From: Bacteroidota bacterium
GTDB lineage: Bacteria > Bacteroidota > Bacteroidia > AKYH767-A > 2013-40CM-41-45
Direction of reading: 5' to 3'
NCBI GenBank assembly: GCA_016721305.1
Contig: JADKIH010000026.1
Coordinates: forward strand, 1-64,000
Length of the DNA: 64,000 nucleotides
Part shown: piece after piece, positions 15,799 to 26,340 of the stretch
How positions within the stretch are numbered: the stretch's first letter is position 1
Layout of the letters: each line of letters starts with the position of its first letter
Translations under genes and position numbers: made by a program
Notes under the pieces: model-generated
What the model saw: the letters and a program-made list of their open reading frames with translations, nothing else
The model's database searches: none
What the model was told of the DNA's origin: nothing

Positions 15799-16542
15799 AT
15801 CAATCTGAAACTGAAAATTTGGCGCCAAAAAAACGGAACAACAGCCGGCCGTTTTGAAATATACGACATGCCCGGTGTAAACACCCACATGTCATTCTTA
15901 GAGATGCTCGACGTATTAAACGATCGTCTTGTTCGCGATGGAAAAGAGCCGATTGCATTTGATCACGATTGTCGCGAAGGTATTTGCGGTATGTGTTCGA
16001 TGTTTATCAACGGTCGTGCGCACGGACCATTGACAGGAACAACAACTTGTCAGTTGCACATGCGTTTCTTCAACGACGGCGAAACAGTTACAATCGAACC
16101 ATGGAGAGCAGCTGCTTTTCCGGTGATCAAAGACTTAGTTGTTGATCGCACAGGTTTCGAAAAAATTATGCAGGCCGGTGGTTACGTTTCTGTGAATACA
16201 GGAAATGCACCGGATGCAAACAGTATTCCGATTGAGAAAGCAAAATCAGACGAAGCATTCGATGCAGCCGCATGTATCGGTTGCGGTGCTTGTGTAGCAT
16301 CTTGCAAAAATGCATCAGCGATGTTATTCCTCTCTGCGAAAGTTTCTCAGCTCGCACTTTTACCTCAAGGAGAGCCTGAGCGCCGCGAACGCGTTCTCAA
16401 TATGGTGAAAACTCACGACGAAGCCGGCTTTGGTAACTGTACAAACACAGGCGCCTGCGAAGCTGAATGTCCGAAAGGAATTTCGATCACGCATATTGCG
16501 AGATTGAATCGCGAGTATTTGAGAGCGAGCCTTACGAAATAA
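15799..16542 (+). CDS. sdhB: succinate dehydrogenase iron-sulfur subunit (start codon altered)
   Basis: Electron-transfer subunit of complex II. The plant-type [2Fe-2S] cluster ligands are CREGICGMC and a later C in TTTCQLHM; the [4Fe-4S] and [3Fe-4S] ligands are CIGCGACVASC and CTNTGACEAECPKG. An ATG at 15868 would omit the first beta strand. The open frame continues upstream and reads N-L-K-L-K-I-W-R-Q-K-N, the usual SdhB beginning, directly after an ATC codon at 15799 where ATG is expected. So either ATC is used, or a base error or mutation has hit the start. A start at ATG 15760 with one extra base in between is another explanation. The 229-nt gap after sdhA holds nothing recognised. Confidence 0.92.
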   Translation: MNLKLKIWRQKNGTTAGRFEIYDMPGVNTHMSFLEMLDVLNDRLVRDGKEPIAFDHDCREGICGMCSMFINGRAHGPLTGTTTCQLHMRFFNDGETVTIEPWRAAAFPVIKDLVVDRTGFEKIMQAGGYVSVNTGNAPDANSIPIEKAKSDEAFDAAACIGCGACVASCKNASAMLFLSAKVSQLALLPQGEPERRERVLNMVKTHDEAGFGNCTNTGACEAECPKGISITHIARLNREYLRASLTK

Positions 16543-17022
16543 AGTCAAAAGCTAAAATTTCCCTGTGGAAAAAAAGAGGGCTTTTCTTTTATTAACACAA
16601 CTCTTCACGACCGGAGGGTCTCACAATTGTATTAGTGAACTAAAACTCAAGCTCCACGACTCGGAAGAGTCGAACCTACTTGTTAGAATCCACGAAAGTT
16701 ACGAACCAAAAAACAGCTCTACTTTTCCCTCTTAAAAAAGTCCTTCCCGAAAAACAAGGTGGGCGCGCTACCGAGTCGGCGGGCCTCCTTTTCCTCCAAT
16801 TGCGGACCCCCGGCTGCATTGGAAGTACTTCAACAGAAAAATCTATTTCAATTTTTATGAATGATCTCACCATTGTTCCGGCCAACAAAAACGGAAGTGC
16901 ATCGACTTGTCAGCTCTGTAATTTGTTGTTAGAACAATGCAACTAGTACGAATCAAAAAACTGCAAATTCAGAAGCATTTCTGCGATCTCTGAAATTTCC
17001 GCGCATTCTGCGGGAAACAAAT
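16543..17022. repeat. REP-like hairpins and CGCAG-type repeat between sdhB and the M36 peptidase
   Basis: GACCGGAGGGTC (16609-16620) and CGACTCGGAAGAGTCG (16657-16672, a 6-bp stem with a GGAA tetraloop) are short hairpins followed by similar tails, like the REP cluster at 6.6 kb. At about 16973-17012 is a copy of the dispersed repeat TTTCTGCGAT...TCTGCGGGAAAC. The stretch 16690-16960 shows no convincing gene. Confidence 0.6.
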
Positions 17023-17104
17023 TCCGGCACATTTCTTCACCCAACCCTCACCCAAATGAGGCGAAACCCGCTACAAATCAGCTTTTTATTCCCATTTCTT
17101 TTTC

Positions 17105-17112
17105 TATATTTG
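17105..17112 (+). promoter_or_regulatory. -7 promoter box of the M36 peptidase gene (TATATTTG)
   Basis: Perfect TAnnTTTG, 91 nt before the start codon; no convincing -33 element. Confidence 0.5.
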
Positions 17113-17203
17113 AAACCCTCCCGAAATCGCTTTTTGATGACAAATAAAAAAACGATTTCTGCTTACTTGAGGCATTAACCTGAATCTCAATCTAACCTAA
17201 ACT

Positions 17204-20200
17204 ATGACTAAACGTCTAACTACCGTTTTCGCCGTGATGTTTTTCTGCATCACGCAAATCTTCGCTCAGAGTACTGCAGGATCTCTTGCAAATGATTCTT
17301 ACCGAACAACAATTCAAAATTATCTTTCTAAAAATCAGGAAGCATTAAAGCTCAGTGCCGACGACATCAAAGACTGGACAATCAGCGATGCGTACACGAG
17401 CAACCGAACACAGACGTCTTACATTTATGTTCAACAACAAGTAAATGGAATTTCCATTTTCAATGGCGTTAGTTCGGCTTCTGTAAAAGGCGGCGAAGTA
17501 AAATCGTTTGCAAAACGTTTGATTACAAATGCGGCAACAAACGTAAACGCAACTACACCTTCTCTTTCTCCTTCGGTTGCTATTCGTACTGCGGCTGCAC
17601 ATTTAAATTTATCGGTTACAGAAACTCCGAAGCTTCTCAGCCACGATAAAGCAAAAAATTTCTACACATATTCTAAAGCCGGAATTTCCCTCAACAACAT
17701 TACGGCTGAACTTGTTTATCTTCCTGTAAAAGGAAAATTGAAACTCGCTTGGAATGTTGTTATCCGCATGACAACAGAAAGTCACTGGTGGAATATCCGC
17801 ATCGATGCGTTAACGGGTGAATTCATGGAAAAGAACGACTGGACAGTTCATTGTGATTTTGGTCCGGGAGTTCCGACACCGGCATCTGCTCTTGCTTCTG
17901 CACCTGTTGCTCAGCAATCGGCTCCTTCTGTTTCAACATCAAACAGCGTAGTTCCTCAATATCGCGTTTATCCTTTCCCGTTAGAAGCACCATCGTTCGG
18001 CGCTTCTTCATTACGCAATGATCCTTCCGATGCAACTGCATCACCTTTTGGCTGGCACGACACCGACGGAATCATTGGTGCCGAATACACAATCACTCGC
18101 GGAAATAATGTGCATGCATACGATGATATCGCAAATCAGGATCAACCGGGAACTTCACCCGACGGAACTTCAAATCTCATTTTCGATTATCCGATCAACT
18201 TCAATACACAGCCGGTAAATTATCTGGATGCTTCAAACACAAATTTATTCTACGTGAACAATATGATGCACGACATCATGTATCACTACGGATTCGATGA
18301 GGCCGGAGGAAACTATCAGGAAAATAATTATGGAAATGGCGGATTAGGTGCCGATTATGTTCACGCCGAATGTCAGGATGGTGGCGGAACAAACAATGCC
18401 AACTTCTCTTCACCGCCGGATGGACAAAATGGCTGGATGCAAATGTATCTCTGGTCAGCAAGTGCATCATCAACATTTACGGTAAACAGTCCCGGTTCTA
18501 TCGCAGGTTCATATGCTGTCGTAGGTGCAGCTTTTGGTCCGGGCGTTACTTCAACGATCACTGCCGATTTAGCTTTAGTTGACGATGGTGCAGCTCCAAC
18601 ATCCGACGGTTGCTCTGCCTTAGTAAATGGCGCAGCAGTCAGTGGAAAAATTGCTGTTATCGATCGTGGTACATGTAATTTCGTCGACAAAGTTTTATCA
18701 GCTCAAAATGCAAATGCAGTAGCAGCAATCGTAATCAATAACGTTGCAGGTGCTCCATTCGCTATGTCGGATAACGGCAGTGGCGGTTCAGTTACAATTC
18801 CTGCAGTCATGATTTCTCAAGCCGATGGTACTTTGCTTAAAGCAACGATGGCTTCTCAAACCGTAAACGGAACATTAGCTCCTCCTGCCACAGGCGGATT
18901 TGATATCGATGGTTCGCTCGACAATGGCGTTGTTACACACGAATATGGCCATGGTATTTCTGTTCGTCTTACAGGCGGACCAAGCAATGCAAATTGTCTT
19001 GACAATGGCGAACAAGCCGGAGAAGGCTGGAGCGATTACTTTGCATTGCTCATGACACTTGAGCCGAGCGACTTGGGAACAAATTCAAGAGGAATTGGAA
19101 CATATGCCTTAGGCGAATCTACTTCAGGTGCAGGTATTCGTCGTTACCCATATTCAACCAATATGGCAATCAATCCGCAGACTTATGGTGATCTTGCTAC
19201 AAGTCCGGAAGTTCACGATATCGGTGAAATATGGTGTCAGGTATTATGGGATATGACATGGAATCTGATTGATCAAGCCGGATTGGATACAAATTGGATC
19301 AGTGGAACAGGCGGAAACAATATTGCATTGAATCTCGTGATGGAAGGAATGAAATTGCAACCATGCAGTCCCGGTTTCCTCGATGGACGTGATGCAATTC
19401 TTCAGGCCGACGATAATCTCTATGGCGGAATTCACAAATGTCTGATCTGGGAATCATTTGCACGACGTGGTATGGGCTATGGTGCCGACCAGGGAAGTTC
19501 ACAAACAGCAGGCGACGAGACGGAAGATTTTTCAATTCCTCCATTCTGTCAAAATCCTACTTCTGCTCCAACTGCAGATTTTATTGCCGACGTAACTTCT
19601 ACATGCTACGGTGTTGTTCACTTCACAGATATGTCGACCGACATACCTCAAAGCTGGGCATGGGACTTCGGCGATGGCGGATCATCTACTCTGCAAAACC
19701 CGACTCATACATACACTACAGCAGGTACATTCACTGTAACGTTAACGGTAACCAATACTATCGGCAACGACGTGATGGTTAAATCATCTTACATCAGCAT
19801 CATCATCGATGCAGCTCCTACTGTTAGCGGCGATACACTCATCTGTTCAGGTGATGCGACATTGTTGACTGCAAACGTTTCAATAGGTAATGATGCCGAA
19901 TGGTATGACGTTACAAACACATTACTTGCAACGGGAACAACGTACACTACTCCGAATATTTTTGCCAACACAACTTACAACGTACGTCAGATCACTCCGA
20001 CAACACTTCAAAATGTGGGTCCGGTAAATGCAACATTCGGTGCCGGTGGTTACCACAACACTTCATTCGAAGGACGCGAATTATTTACAACGCTTGCTCC
20101 TCTTCGTCTGAAATCAGTTTGGGTCGATGCATCAGGAACGGCAGATCGTACATTTAATCTCTACAATGGAAATGGAAGTTTAATTACTTCTAAAACTGTA

Positions 20201-20956
20201 AACGTTGTAAATGGCCAGGGCCGTGTTGATCTTAATTTCGACATTCCTTCTATCGGCGATTATCAATTAGGTGTTACGGCAGGATCTAATCTGTATCGTA
20301 ATAATGCAGGCGCAAACTATCCGTACACATTAGCAGGATTGGTAACGATTACTTCATCAAACTCAACAACTAATCAGCTTACATATTACTACTATTGCTA
20401 CGACTGGCAAGTTCAGGAATTGCCATGTACAAGCGCACCGGCAGTTGTAAACGTAACCGTTTCTTCAGCTGCAGCCTCTCAGTTTACATACAGCGCAACC
20501 GGACTTGATGTTCAATTTACCGACGCATCAACAGGAAGCATTACAGGTTACCTGTGGGATTTCGGCGACGGAGGTACTTCTACATCTCAATCACCTCAGC
20601 ACACATTTGCTGCTAACGGAACATACACAGTGAGTTTGTTGATTACGACGGCCGACGGTTGCCAGATTTCATCAACTCAATTCCTTACTGTTACCGATGT
20701 AGGAGTTTCAGAATTAATGGCGAGCGGTATTGAGATCACAGGAAAAGGCAACGACATCTCGATTCATTTCGAAACAGCTCCGAGCGATGCTCATATTCGT
20801 ATCACTGATGCTTTAGGACAAATAGTCGTGAACGAAGTATTCAGCAAAGGAACGCTCTTCACAACATCGCTTGACAAGATTGCTTCATCGTATGTGATGA
20901 TTACGGTTCAGATGGATGACAAATCTATCTCGAAGAAGTACTTCATACGACACTAA
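17204..20956 (+). CDS. secreted M36 (fungalysin-type) metallopeptidase with PA, two PKD and T9SS domains
   Basis: A 1250-residue secreted zinc endopeptidase. Order: signal peptide (1-22, ending IFAQ); propeptide with FTP-like region (about 35-210); catalytic domain beginning about 260, interrupted by a PA domain (about 450-550, GKIAVIDRGTCNFVDKV); zinc motif HEYGH at 579-583 with third ligand Glu about 607 in GEGWSDYFAL; two PKD repeats, each with WDFGDGG (about 785-865 and 1090-1165); a further beta region between them; and a T9SS-type C-terminal domain (about 1170-1250, ending KKYFIRH). It should be exported and attached or released at the surface, degrading external protein. A strong terminator follows. 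The reading frame is intact, in contrast to the peptidase genes downstream. Confidence 0.95.
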   Translation: MTKRLTTVFAVMFFCITQIFAQSTAGSLANDSYRTTIQNYLSKNQEALKLSADDIKDWTISDAYTSNRTQTSYIYVQQQVNGISIFNGVSSASVKGGEVKSFAKRLITNAATNVNATTPSLSPSVAIRTAAAHLNLSVTETPKLLSHDKAKNFYTYSKAGISLNNITAELVYLPVKGKLKLAWNVVIRMTTESHWWNIRIDALTGEFMEKNDWTVHCDFGPGVPTPASALASAPVAQQSAPSVSTSNSVVPQYRVYPFPLEAPSFGASSLRNDPSDATASPFGWHDTDGIIGAEYTITRGNNVHAYDDIANQDQPGTSPDGTSNLIFDYPINFNTQPVNYLDASNTNLFYVNNMMHDIMYHYGFDEAGGNYQENNYGNGGLGADYVHAECQDGGGTNNANFSSPPDGQNGWMQMYLWSASASSTFTVNSPGSIAGSYAVVGAAFGPGVTSTITADLALVDDGAAPTSDGCSALVNGAAVSGKIAVIDRGTCNFVDKVLSAQNANAVAAIVINNVAGAPFAMSDNGSGGSVTIPAVMISQADGTLLKATMASQTVNGTLAPPATGGFDIDGSLDNGVVTHEYGHGISVRLTGGPSNANCLDNGEQAGEGWSDYFALLMTLEPSDLGTNSRGIGTYALGESTSGAGIRRYPYSTNMAINPQTYGDLATSPEVHDIGEIWCQVLWDMTWNLIDQAGLDTNWISGTGGNNIALNLVMEGMKLQPCSPGFLDGRDAILQADDNLYGGIHKCLIWESFARRGMGYGADQGSSQTAGDETEDFSIPPFCQNPTSAPTADFIADVTSTCYGVVHFTDMSTDIPQSWAWDFGDGGSSTLQNPTHTYTTAGTFTVTLTVTNTIGNDVMVKSSYISIIIDAAPTVSGDTLICSGDATLLTANVSIGNDAEWYDVTNTLLATGTTYTTPNIFANTTYNVRQITPTTLQNVGPVNATFGAGGYHNTSFEGRELFTTLAPLRLKSVWVDASGTADRTFNLYNGNGSLITSKTVNVVNGQGRVDLNFDIPSIGDYQLGVTAGSNLYRNNAGANYPYTLAGLVTITSSNSTTNQLTYYYYCYDWQVQELPCTSAPAVVNVTVSSAAASQFTYSATGLDVQFTDASTGSITGYLWDFGDGGTSTSQSPQHTFAANGTYTVSLLITTADGCQISSTQFLTVTDVGVSELMASGIEITGKGNDISIHFETAPSDAHIRITDALGQIVVNEVFSKGTLFTTSLDKIASSYVMITVQMDDKSISKKYFIRH

Positions 20957-20976
20957 TCGAAGTATCAGAAAAAGAG

Positions 20977-21008
20977 AAAGGCCGGTTTTAAAAAGACCGG
21001 CCTTTTTA
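20977..21008 (+). terminator. terminator of the M36 peptidase gene
   Basis: AAAGGCCGGT (20977-20986) pairs with ACCGGCCTTT (20996-21005), followed by T-rich sequence, 20 nt after the stop. Confidence 0.93.
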
Positions 21009-21026
21009 TTTAGCACTAGTAAATAT

Positions 21027-21109
21027 TTTACCACGAGAGCACGAGTGGCACGAGGAATCACGAGAGTTCTTCTTGTGATTCCTCGTGCCACTCGTGCTCT
21101 CGTGGTAAA
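21027..21109. repeat. 35-bp perfect inverted repeat (CACGAG type)
   Basis: The arms 21027-21061 and 21075-21109 are exact reverse complements over 35 bp around a 13-nt loop. The arms consist of CACGAG-like words (inner end AATCAC) and belong to the CTTGTGG/CTCGTGG dispersed repeat seen at 30.9, 36.0, 39.9 and 46 kb. It lies just after the M36 terminator. Confidence 0.95.
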
Positions 21110-21156
21110 TTCACACCCTACCCCAAAAACCCCCACCAAGGAAGCAGATTTTCCCG

Positions 21157-21164
21157 TAACTTTA
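21157..21164 (+). promoter_or_regulatory. -7 promoter box of the M1 aminopeptidase gene (TAACTTTA)
   Basis: One mismatch to TAnnTTTG, 5 nt before the presumed start at 21170. Confidence 0.4.
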
Positions 21165-21169
21165 CCCCA

Positions 21170-23021
21170 ATTAAATCCTCGCTTTTCACTCTAGCCATAG
21201 CCCTTTTGCTGGCAGCTTGTTCTCCGAAAAAAACTACTCCCATTACCATGACTATCGATCCGCACACCTACGCTCACCCGGCAGAAGCCGTTGTTAAACA
21301 TCTATCGCTTAATCTGCATGTCGACATGGAAAAGCACATCCTGTCAGGTTCGGCAAAAATAGATTTTCAACGAAGCGACGGAGCAACACAAATTATTCTC
21401 GATGCTCACGACTTAAGCATTCAAAAAGTAACTGAAAATAACGACACAAATTCTTTGGCCTTCAAATTAGGCGAAGACTTAAAATATCTTGGTCAATCAT
21501 TAACGATTGATCTTTTGCCAACAACAAAATCTGTCACCATCCATTATTCGACCAGTCCGAATGCGCTGGCATTGCAATGGCTGACAGCTGAACAGACCGA
21601 AGGAAAAACAGCTCTTTTCCTCTTCATTCAATCGTAAGCAATTTTAGCACGCACATGGGTACCGATTCAAGACAGTCCGGGCATTCGATTTACATATGAC
21701 GCAACGGTTTGCTGTTCCAAAAAATCTCATGGCTGTGATGAGTGCAGAAAACCCTGTAGCAAAAAATGCTGAAGGCGTATATCATTTCAAAATGTCGAAA
21801 CCAATTCCTGCCTATCTGCTTGCATTGGCCGTAGGCGATTTTGTTTTCAAAGCACTTGATAATCGTTCCGGCGTCTATGCAGAACCTGCAGCAATCGAAA
21901 AAGCAGCATGGGAATTCGCCGACATGCCGAAGATGATCACATCTGCCGAAAATCTTTACGGACCGTATGCATGGGGACGATACGATGTAATCGTGCTGCC
22001 TCCAAGCTTCCCGTTCGGTGGCATGGAAAATCCGATGCTCACCTTTGCGACGCCTACTATTATTGCAGGCGATCGTTCACTTACCACACTTGTTGCTCAC
22101 GAATTAGCTCACTCGTGGAGCGGAAATTTAGTGACCAATGCAACATGGAATGACTTCTGGATGAACGAAGGCTTTACGGTTTATTTTGAAACCCGCATCA
22201 TGGAAGCGCTGTATGGAAAAGATTACGCAGACATGCAATCGCTACTCGGCTTCGAAGATTTAAAAGCAACAATTGAAGAATTGGGCGATACTAGCATCGA
22301 CACCAAATTAAAATTAGATTTAAAAGATCGCGATCCGGACGATGGAATGAATTCGATTGCCTATGAAAAAGGACATTTCTTATTGCTACTTATTGAGCAA
22401 ACCATTGGTCGAGAAAAATTCGATACGTTTTTGAAAGGCTATTTTTCAAGACATGCATTTGGTACAATTACTACGGAAGAATTTTTAAAAGAATATCATT
22501 CTGAGATAACTCATAACGACACAGCCATCGAAAATAAAATTCGTATCGACGATTGGGTTTACAAAGTAGGCTTACCGGATAATTGTCCGAAAATTACTTC
22601 TGAAAAATTCAATGCCGTCAATGTGCAAATTGAAAAATGGAAATCTGGTACACCGGCAAGTCAGCTTGAAACGAAAAACTATTCGACCTACGAATGGCTT
22701 CGCTTCCTTGGAAATCTTCCGACATCAATGAGCCTTGAGCAGATGAAATCTTTGGATGATGCATTCCATTTTACAAATTCCGGCAACAGAGAAATTCAGT
22801 TTGCATGGATGCTGCATTGCATTCGAAACAAGTACACCATTGCTAATCCTGCTATTCGCGCCTTCCTAAACGTTGTAGGTCGTCGTAAATTCGTCAAACC
22901 ACTTTATGCCGAAATGTTAAAATCACCGGAAGGAAAAACAATGGCCAAAGAAATCTTCGCCACTTCAAAAATGAATTATCACGCCATAACCCGCGAAACC
23001 ATCGAAGCAATGTTAAAATAG
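21170..23021 (+). pseudogene. M1 family aminopeptidase lipoprotein, three lesions
   Basis: A leukotriene-A4-hydrolase-like zinc aminopeptidase with a lipoprotein signal (FTLAIALLLAACSP). Catalytic motifs are intact: GGMENP, HELAHSW with the zinc His residues, and downstream NEGFTVYFE. A C-terminal helical domain follows. Three lesions break it: the codon at 21170, where Met is expected before K-S-S-L-F, is ATT; a TAA at 21635-21637 stands where CAA would restore Q-S-Q-A-I-L-A-R-T-W-V-P; and an extra T near 21708-21710 shifts the frame before AVPKNLMAV. Either this is decaying, or several base-calling errors are clustered here. Two open segments (21206-21637 and 21696-23021) cover most of it. 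Confidence 0.88.
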
Positions 23022-23030
23022 AACATTAGT

Positions 23031-23077
23031 TTCTGCGTATTCTGCGAAATTTCCGCGACATCTGCGGGAAACAATCA
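23031..23077. repeat. CGCAG-type dispersed repeat
   Basis: TTTCTGCGTATTCTGCG...CATCTGCGGGAAAC, the same family as 16973-17012, 30755-30880, 35988-36020, 39887-39935, 45903-46135 and 63640-63690. Confidence 0.75.
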
Positions 23078-23137
23078 AACCTCATTCAGCCTCTGAATTT
23101 CATCAAGACCTTTACATCTAACACACATCTCAATCTC

Positions 23138-23647
23138 ATGAAAAAACTCAGTCTGCTTTTCGTTCTATTTATTACAATTAGTACAGCAAGAGCTCAGGAT
23201 TACAACAATGGAATTGGTCTCCGTCTTGGCGGAATCAGTTCAGGAATAACATTCAAACATTTTATGAATAGCGATGCCGCACTGGAAGGAATTCTCGGTT
23301 GGGGCCGCCATGCCATATTCATTACAGGTTTGTATGAAAAACATGCTGCATTTGGCAATGCACAAGGCTTGTACTGGTTTTACGGTGGCGGTGCTCATAT
23401 CGGATTTTACAACGACGATTATGGCTATGCTTACTTCCGTTATTACAAAAAGAAGAATGTAGTTTACGTCAACGAAAACTACCACCAAAGCAATATCTCT
23501 CTCGGAGGTGATTTCATTCTCGGTCTCGAATACAAATTTGATGGCGCTCCTCTAACACTTGGATTAGATGTAAAACCGGTCATTGATATCGTCCCCGGCT
23601 TTTACGGATATTTTGACGGAGCCTTTACTGTACGTTTCACATTCTAA
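23138..23647 (+). CDS. small outer-membrane beta-barrel-like protein
   Basis: A 169-residue exported protein: signal peptide 1-19 (ending ARAQ), then alternating amphipathic strands rich in Gly and aromatic residues (GIGLRLGG, ALEGILGWG, LYWFYGGGAHIGFY, YFRYYKK, SLGGDFILGLEYKFD) and a final strand ending in Phe (AFTVRFTF), the outer-membrane C-terminal signature. Likely an eight-stranded barrel of unknown role. The stop is 8 nt before the next ATG, so it is probably cotranscribed with the GNAT gene. Confidence 0.75.
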   Translation: MKKLSLLFVLFITISTARAQDYNNGIGLRLGGISSGITFKHFMNSDAALEGILGWGRHAIFITGLYEKHAAFGNAQGLYWFYGGGAHIGFYNDDYGYAYFRYYKKKNVVYVNENYHQSNISLGGDFILGLEYKFDGAPLTLGLDVKPVIDIVPGFYGYFDGAFTVRFTF

Positions 23648-23654
23648 AATTTCT

Positions 23655-24146
23655 ATGATTACGATTCGCCCTGCCACTCGCAACGACCAGCAAGCCATTC
23701 TCGACATCTACAACGAAGCTGTACAAAATACGACAGCCACGTTCGACACAACAGAAAGAACAATGGAAAAGCAGCTTGAATGGTTTGACAAACACAAAGC
23801 CAACCATCCAGTTCTTGTGTCGGAAGAAAATGGTATTATCACCGGCTGGGCCTCGCTAAGTCCATGGAGTGATCGCTGCGCATATGAAACGACGGTTGAA
23901 GTTTCCGTTTACATTCATCACGAGCATCGCGGAAAAGGAATCGGTAGTCAGTTGCTGGAAGTAATAACGCAAGAAGGGAAAAAGGTAAAAAACCACACCA
24001 TAATTTCGCGTATCACATCGGAAAACAAATCAAGCATTCACATTCACGAAAAAATCGGCTACAAGAGTATTGGGACGATGAGAGAAGTGGGTGTTAAGTT
24101 TGGGAGACTGTTGGATGTGCATATGATGCAGTTCCTTTTTCATTGA
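23655..24146 (+). CDS. GNAT family N-acetyltransferase, phosphinothricin-acetyltransferase-like
   Basis: A 163-residue cytoplasmic acetyltransferase. It begins with the GNAT strand MITIRPATRNDQQAILDIYNEAV; the acetyl-CoA P-loop is HRGKGIGSQLL (about 94-104), and HEKIGYKSIGTMREVGVKFGRLLDVHMMQ is the typical end of the phosphinothricin/MddA subfamily. Substrates in that subfamily are phosphinothricin-like amino acids or methionine derivatives; the actual substrate here is unknown. ATG 23655 is chosen because the family starts there; a longer frame exists upstream. The stop lies in the arm of an inverted repeat. Confidence 0.9.
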   Translation: MITIRPATRNDQQAILDIYNEAVQNTTATFDTTERTMEKQLEWFDKHKANHPVLVSEENGIITGWASLSPWSDRCAYETTVEVSVYIHHEHRGKGIGSQLLEVITQEGKKVKNHTIISRITSENKSSIHIHEKIGYKSIGTMREVGVKFGRLLDVHMMQFLFH

Positions 24147-24225
24147 AGATTGAATATTGACCGAGCTCTGTAGGCGCCGTAATAGCGAATACTCTCCGCC
24201 ACGTAAGTCAATATTCAATCTTCAA
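24143..24225. repeat. 19-bp inverted repeat around a 45-nt spacer
   Basis: TTGAAGATTGAATATTGAC (24143-24161) and its exact reverse complement (24207-24225). The left arm begins within the GNAT stop codon. The spacer contains GAGCTC and GGCGCC but no known motif. Confidence 0.9.
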
Positions 24226-24243
24226 TTTTCAATAGTAAACAGT

Positions 24244-26307
24244 CTACCAGTATGCCGGCAAGAAAGAATAATCCTTCCCATACTCTAGCATCTGCCCGAT
24301 CAACGTCTTCGGATATTCGATTTTTACGTCGCGCATGACACCGTTTTCCATGACAGGAACTAATTTCGGTTGAATGAAGCCCATGTATGGAGCGATATTC
24401 AGTTTTTCAAAACGCTCGAGTACCTCTTTTAGTAGAGCTTGATCGACTTTTACTCCGTAAGTTTCAACAAGATTTTTTCCGGCTTTGAAATCGCCTTCTG
24501 ATTTGATTCGTTGAATTTCGCGCAGCAACATTCCGAAGAGATTTCTTAATTTTTGGTAATCGTTGATCACGAAATACGTTTTACCGTCTTTTACTACCTT
24601 TTCAATAACGCGATCTCTTTCTCCCATTTTATAGGCCCACATTGAAATTAACTGTCGATTACGCATGTGTGCTTCTTCTAAGTTCTTTCCCGGTTCGATA
24701 CGTTGCAATTGTGCCATCAAACCATTTAAGATGTAAGCATCATATTGCGCCATCCCAACTTCAGTACTTTGGAGAAACGCCAATATCGACGAGCTTCTTA
24801 TCCATCGTATAATATAGACCTACCAAATCAGCTCGGCCTCTTCCAATACACCTGCATAATTCTTCAATGTAGTTTCAAATGGCTTTACACCTTTACTAAT
24901 CTTTCCGGAAGCATGGCCAATTACTTCATGCATATCGACATGTAAGTCGGCAGCAAGTGCTCCGTACTTCCGTGCTCTATCTTTTATTTCCTGATTATAA
25001 CCGAATTCATCAATCATCGGGCTTTTTGCCTTATAGATATTATAGGCTTCAATGATATTGCTCAATGATACTGACTTCGACCCAAAGTTCTCTCTAACCC
25101 ATTCGTTGTTCGGTAAATTGATACCAATTGCAGTCGCAGGAGCGCCATCTCCACCTTCATTAATCACGGTGATTACCTTTGCAGAAATTCCAACCACATT
25201 AGCTTTTTTATGAGCCGGAAGAATTGGAGAGTTATCTTCAAACCATTGCGCTTGATGAGAAATTGCTGCTATTCTCTTCGTCGCCTCAAAATCCTTCATT
25301 GAAACTACGGCTTCAAAAGAAGATTTTCTTTGCATTGCATCCTGATATACTTCTATAAAACCATTCACATTATCGATAGTAGAAATAGAATCACCAACCC
25401 AGGAAATGCTATACTTATCGAAGTCAGCAGGATTTCCACTCTTATAAAAGGCAATCAATTCATCAATTGTTTTTTTCTGAAGATCATTCTCTGCCACAGC
25501 AGAAGCCTTTTCCAACCATCCGATAATTTTTTGAATAGCCGGTCCATACATTCCATCAGCTTTCCAAACGAGTTCCTTAAGTTGTCCGTTCTCTTTAACG
25601 AGCTTCGTATTGAATCCGATTTGTGAATGATTCGACGTATCCGCTTTTGTCAGTTTATCATAATAATCTTCTGCTTCTTTCTGGCTTACGCCATCGTAAA
25701 AATTATTGCAGCTTGCCGCAATAACGTCCCTTGCAGAAAGATCAACACCCTTAGCTTCAAACGCCGGATCAAAAATCACCGGTTTCATTTTCGCAAGGAA
25801 TTCATCAACCGGCTTTCCATTCAATGGCAAAGCCGCCTGATCACTATTTTTCACCAATTGTGTGAAGTACTCGAAAGAACATTCAGGAACCATCTTGTCG
25901 GCAGAATAGTGATGGTGATTCCCATTTGCAAAGAAAAAGCGATTACAATAAGTGATAAACTGATCCCACTCTGCTCCTTTTTTATCGCCATTGTATGTAC
26001 TCAAAATTGCTTCGAGAGTTTTACGAATTGCAAGTCCGTAACGATATTTTTGGTCATAATAAATATCTCTTCCGCATAAGCCTGCTTGAGAAAGATAATA
26101 CGCTAATTCCTTCTGCTTCGGTGTCAGCTTGTCGAAGTCGTGAACATTGTAGCGCAAAACCTGAATGTCCGCAAATCGATCGGCTATGTAATCGAATGGA
26201 AGAGTATCCGTCTTTTGTGCTTCGGCCGATGTCGCTTTCTGATCACCGGAATTACAGGCAGCAATTGCAAGCGCTCCCCCGATGAGAAGGGTGTAAATAA
26301 TTTTCAT
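24244..26307 (-). CDS. dipeptidyl peptidase III family (M49) lipoprotein, locally frameshifted
   Basis: A zinc dipeptidyl-peptidase of family M49, lipid-anchored (KIIYTLLIGGALAIAACNSG, lipobox Cys about 19). The zinc motif HEVIGH is the six-residue HExxGH typical of M49, and the second zinc motif is EEAEADLV. Full length is about 688 residues, normal for Bacteroidota. The frame is lost for about 60 nt: a G is missing near 24831, hiding A-D-L-V-G-L-Y-Y-T-M-D, and an extra T is present near 24769, restoring the frame at STEVGMAQYDAY. The two indels compensate, leaving stops between. The catalytic part up to and including HEVIGH is intact. Sequencing error is as likely as mutation. Followed on the same strand, reading left, by no further gene. 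Confidence 0.92.
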
Positions 26308-26340
26308 GAGATTGGTTTTTACTATATCGTAATTGGTAGG

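Noticed and set aside
16657..16672. tRNA or other structured RNA gene at the GGAA-tetraloop hairpin
   Set aside because: Only a 6-bp stem; no cloverleaf or further conserved stems. Better explained as a REP-like element.
16680..16946. 88-residue open frame between sdhB and the M36 gene
   Set aside because: No family resemblance, odd composition, no promoter box or ribosome site; lies among REP-like hairpins.
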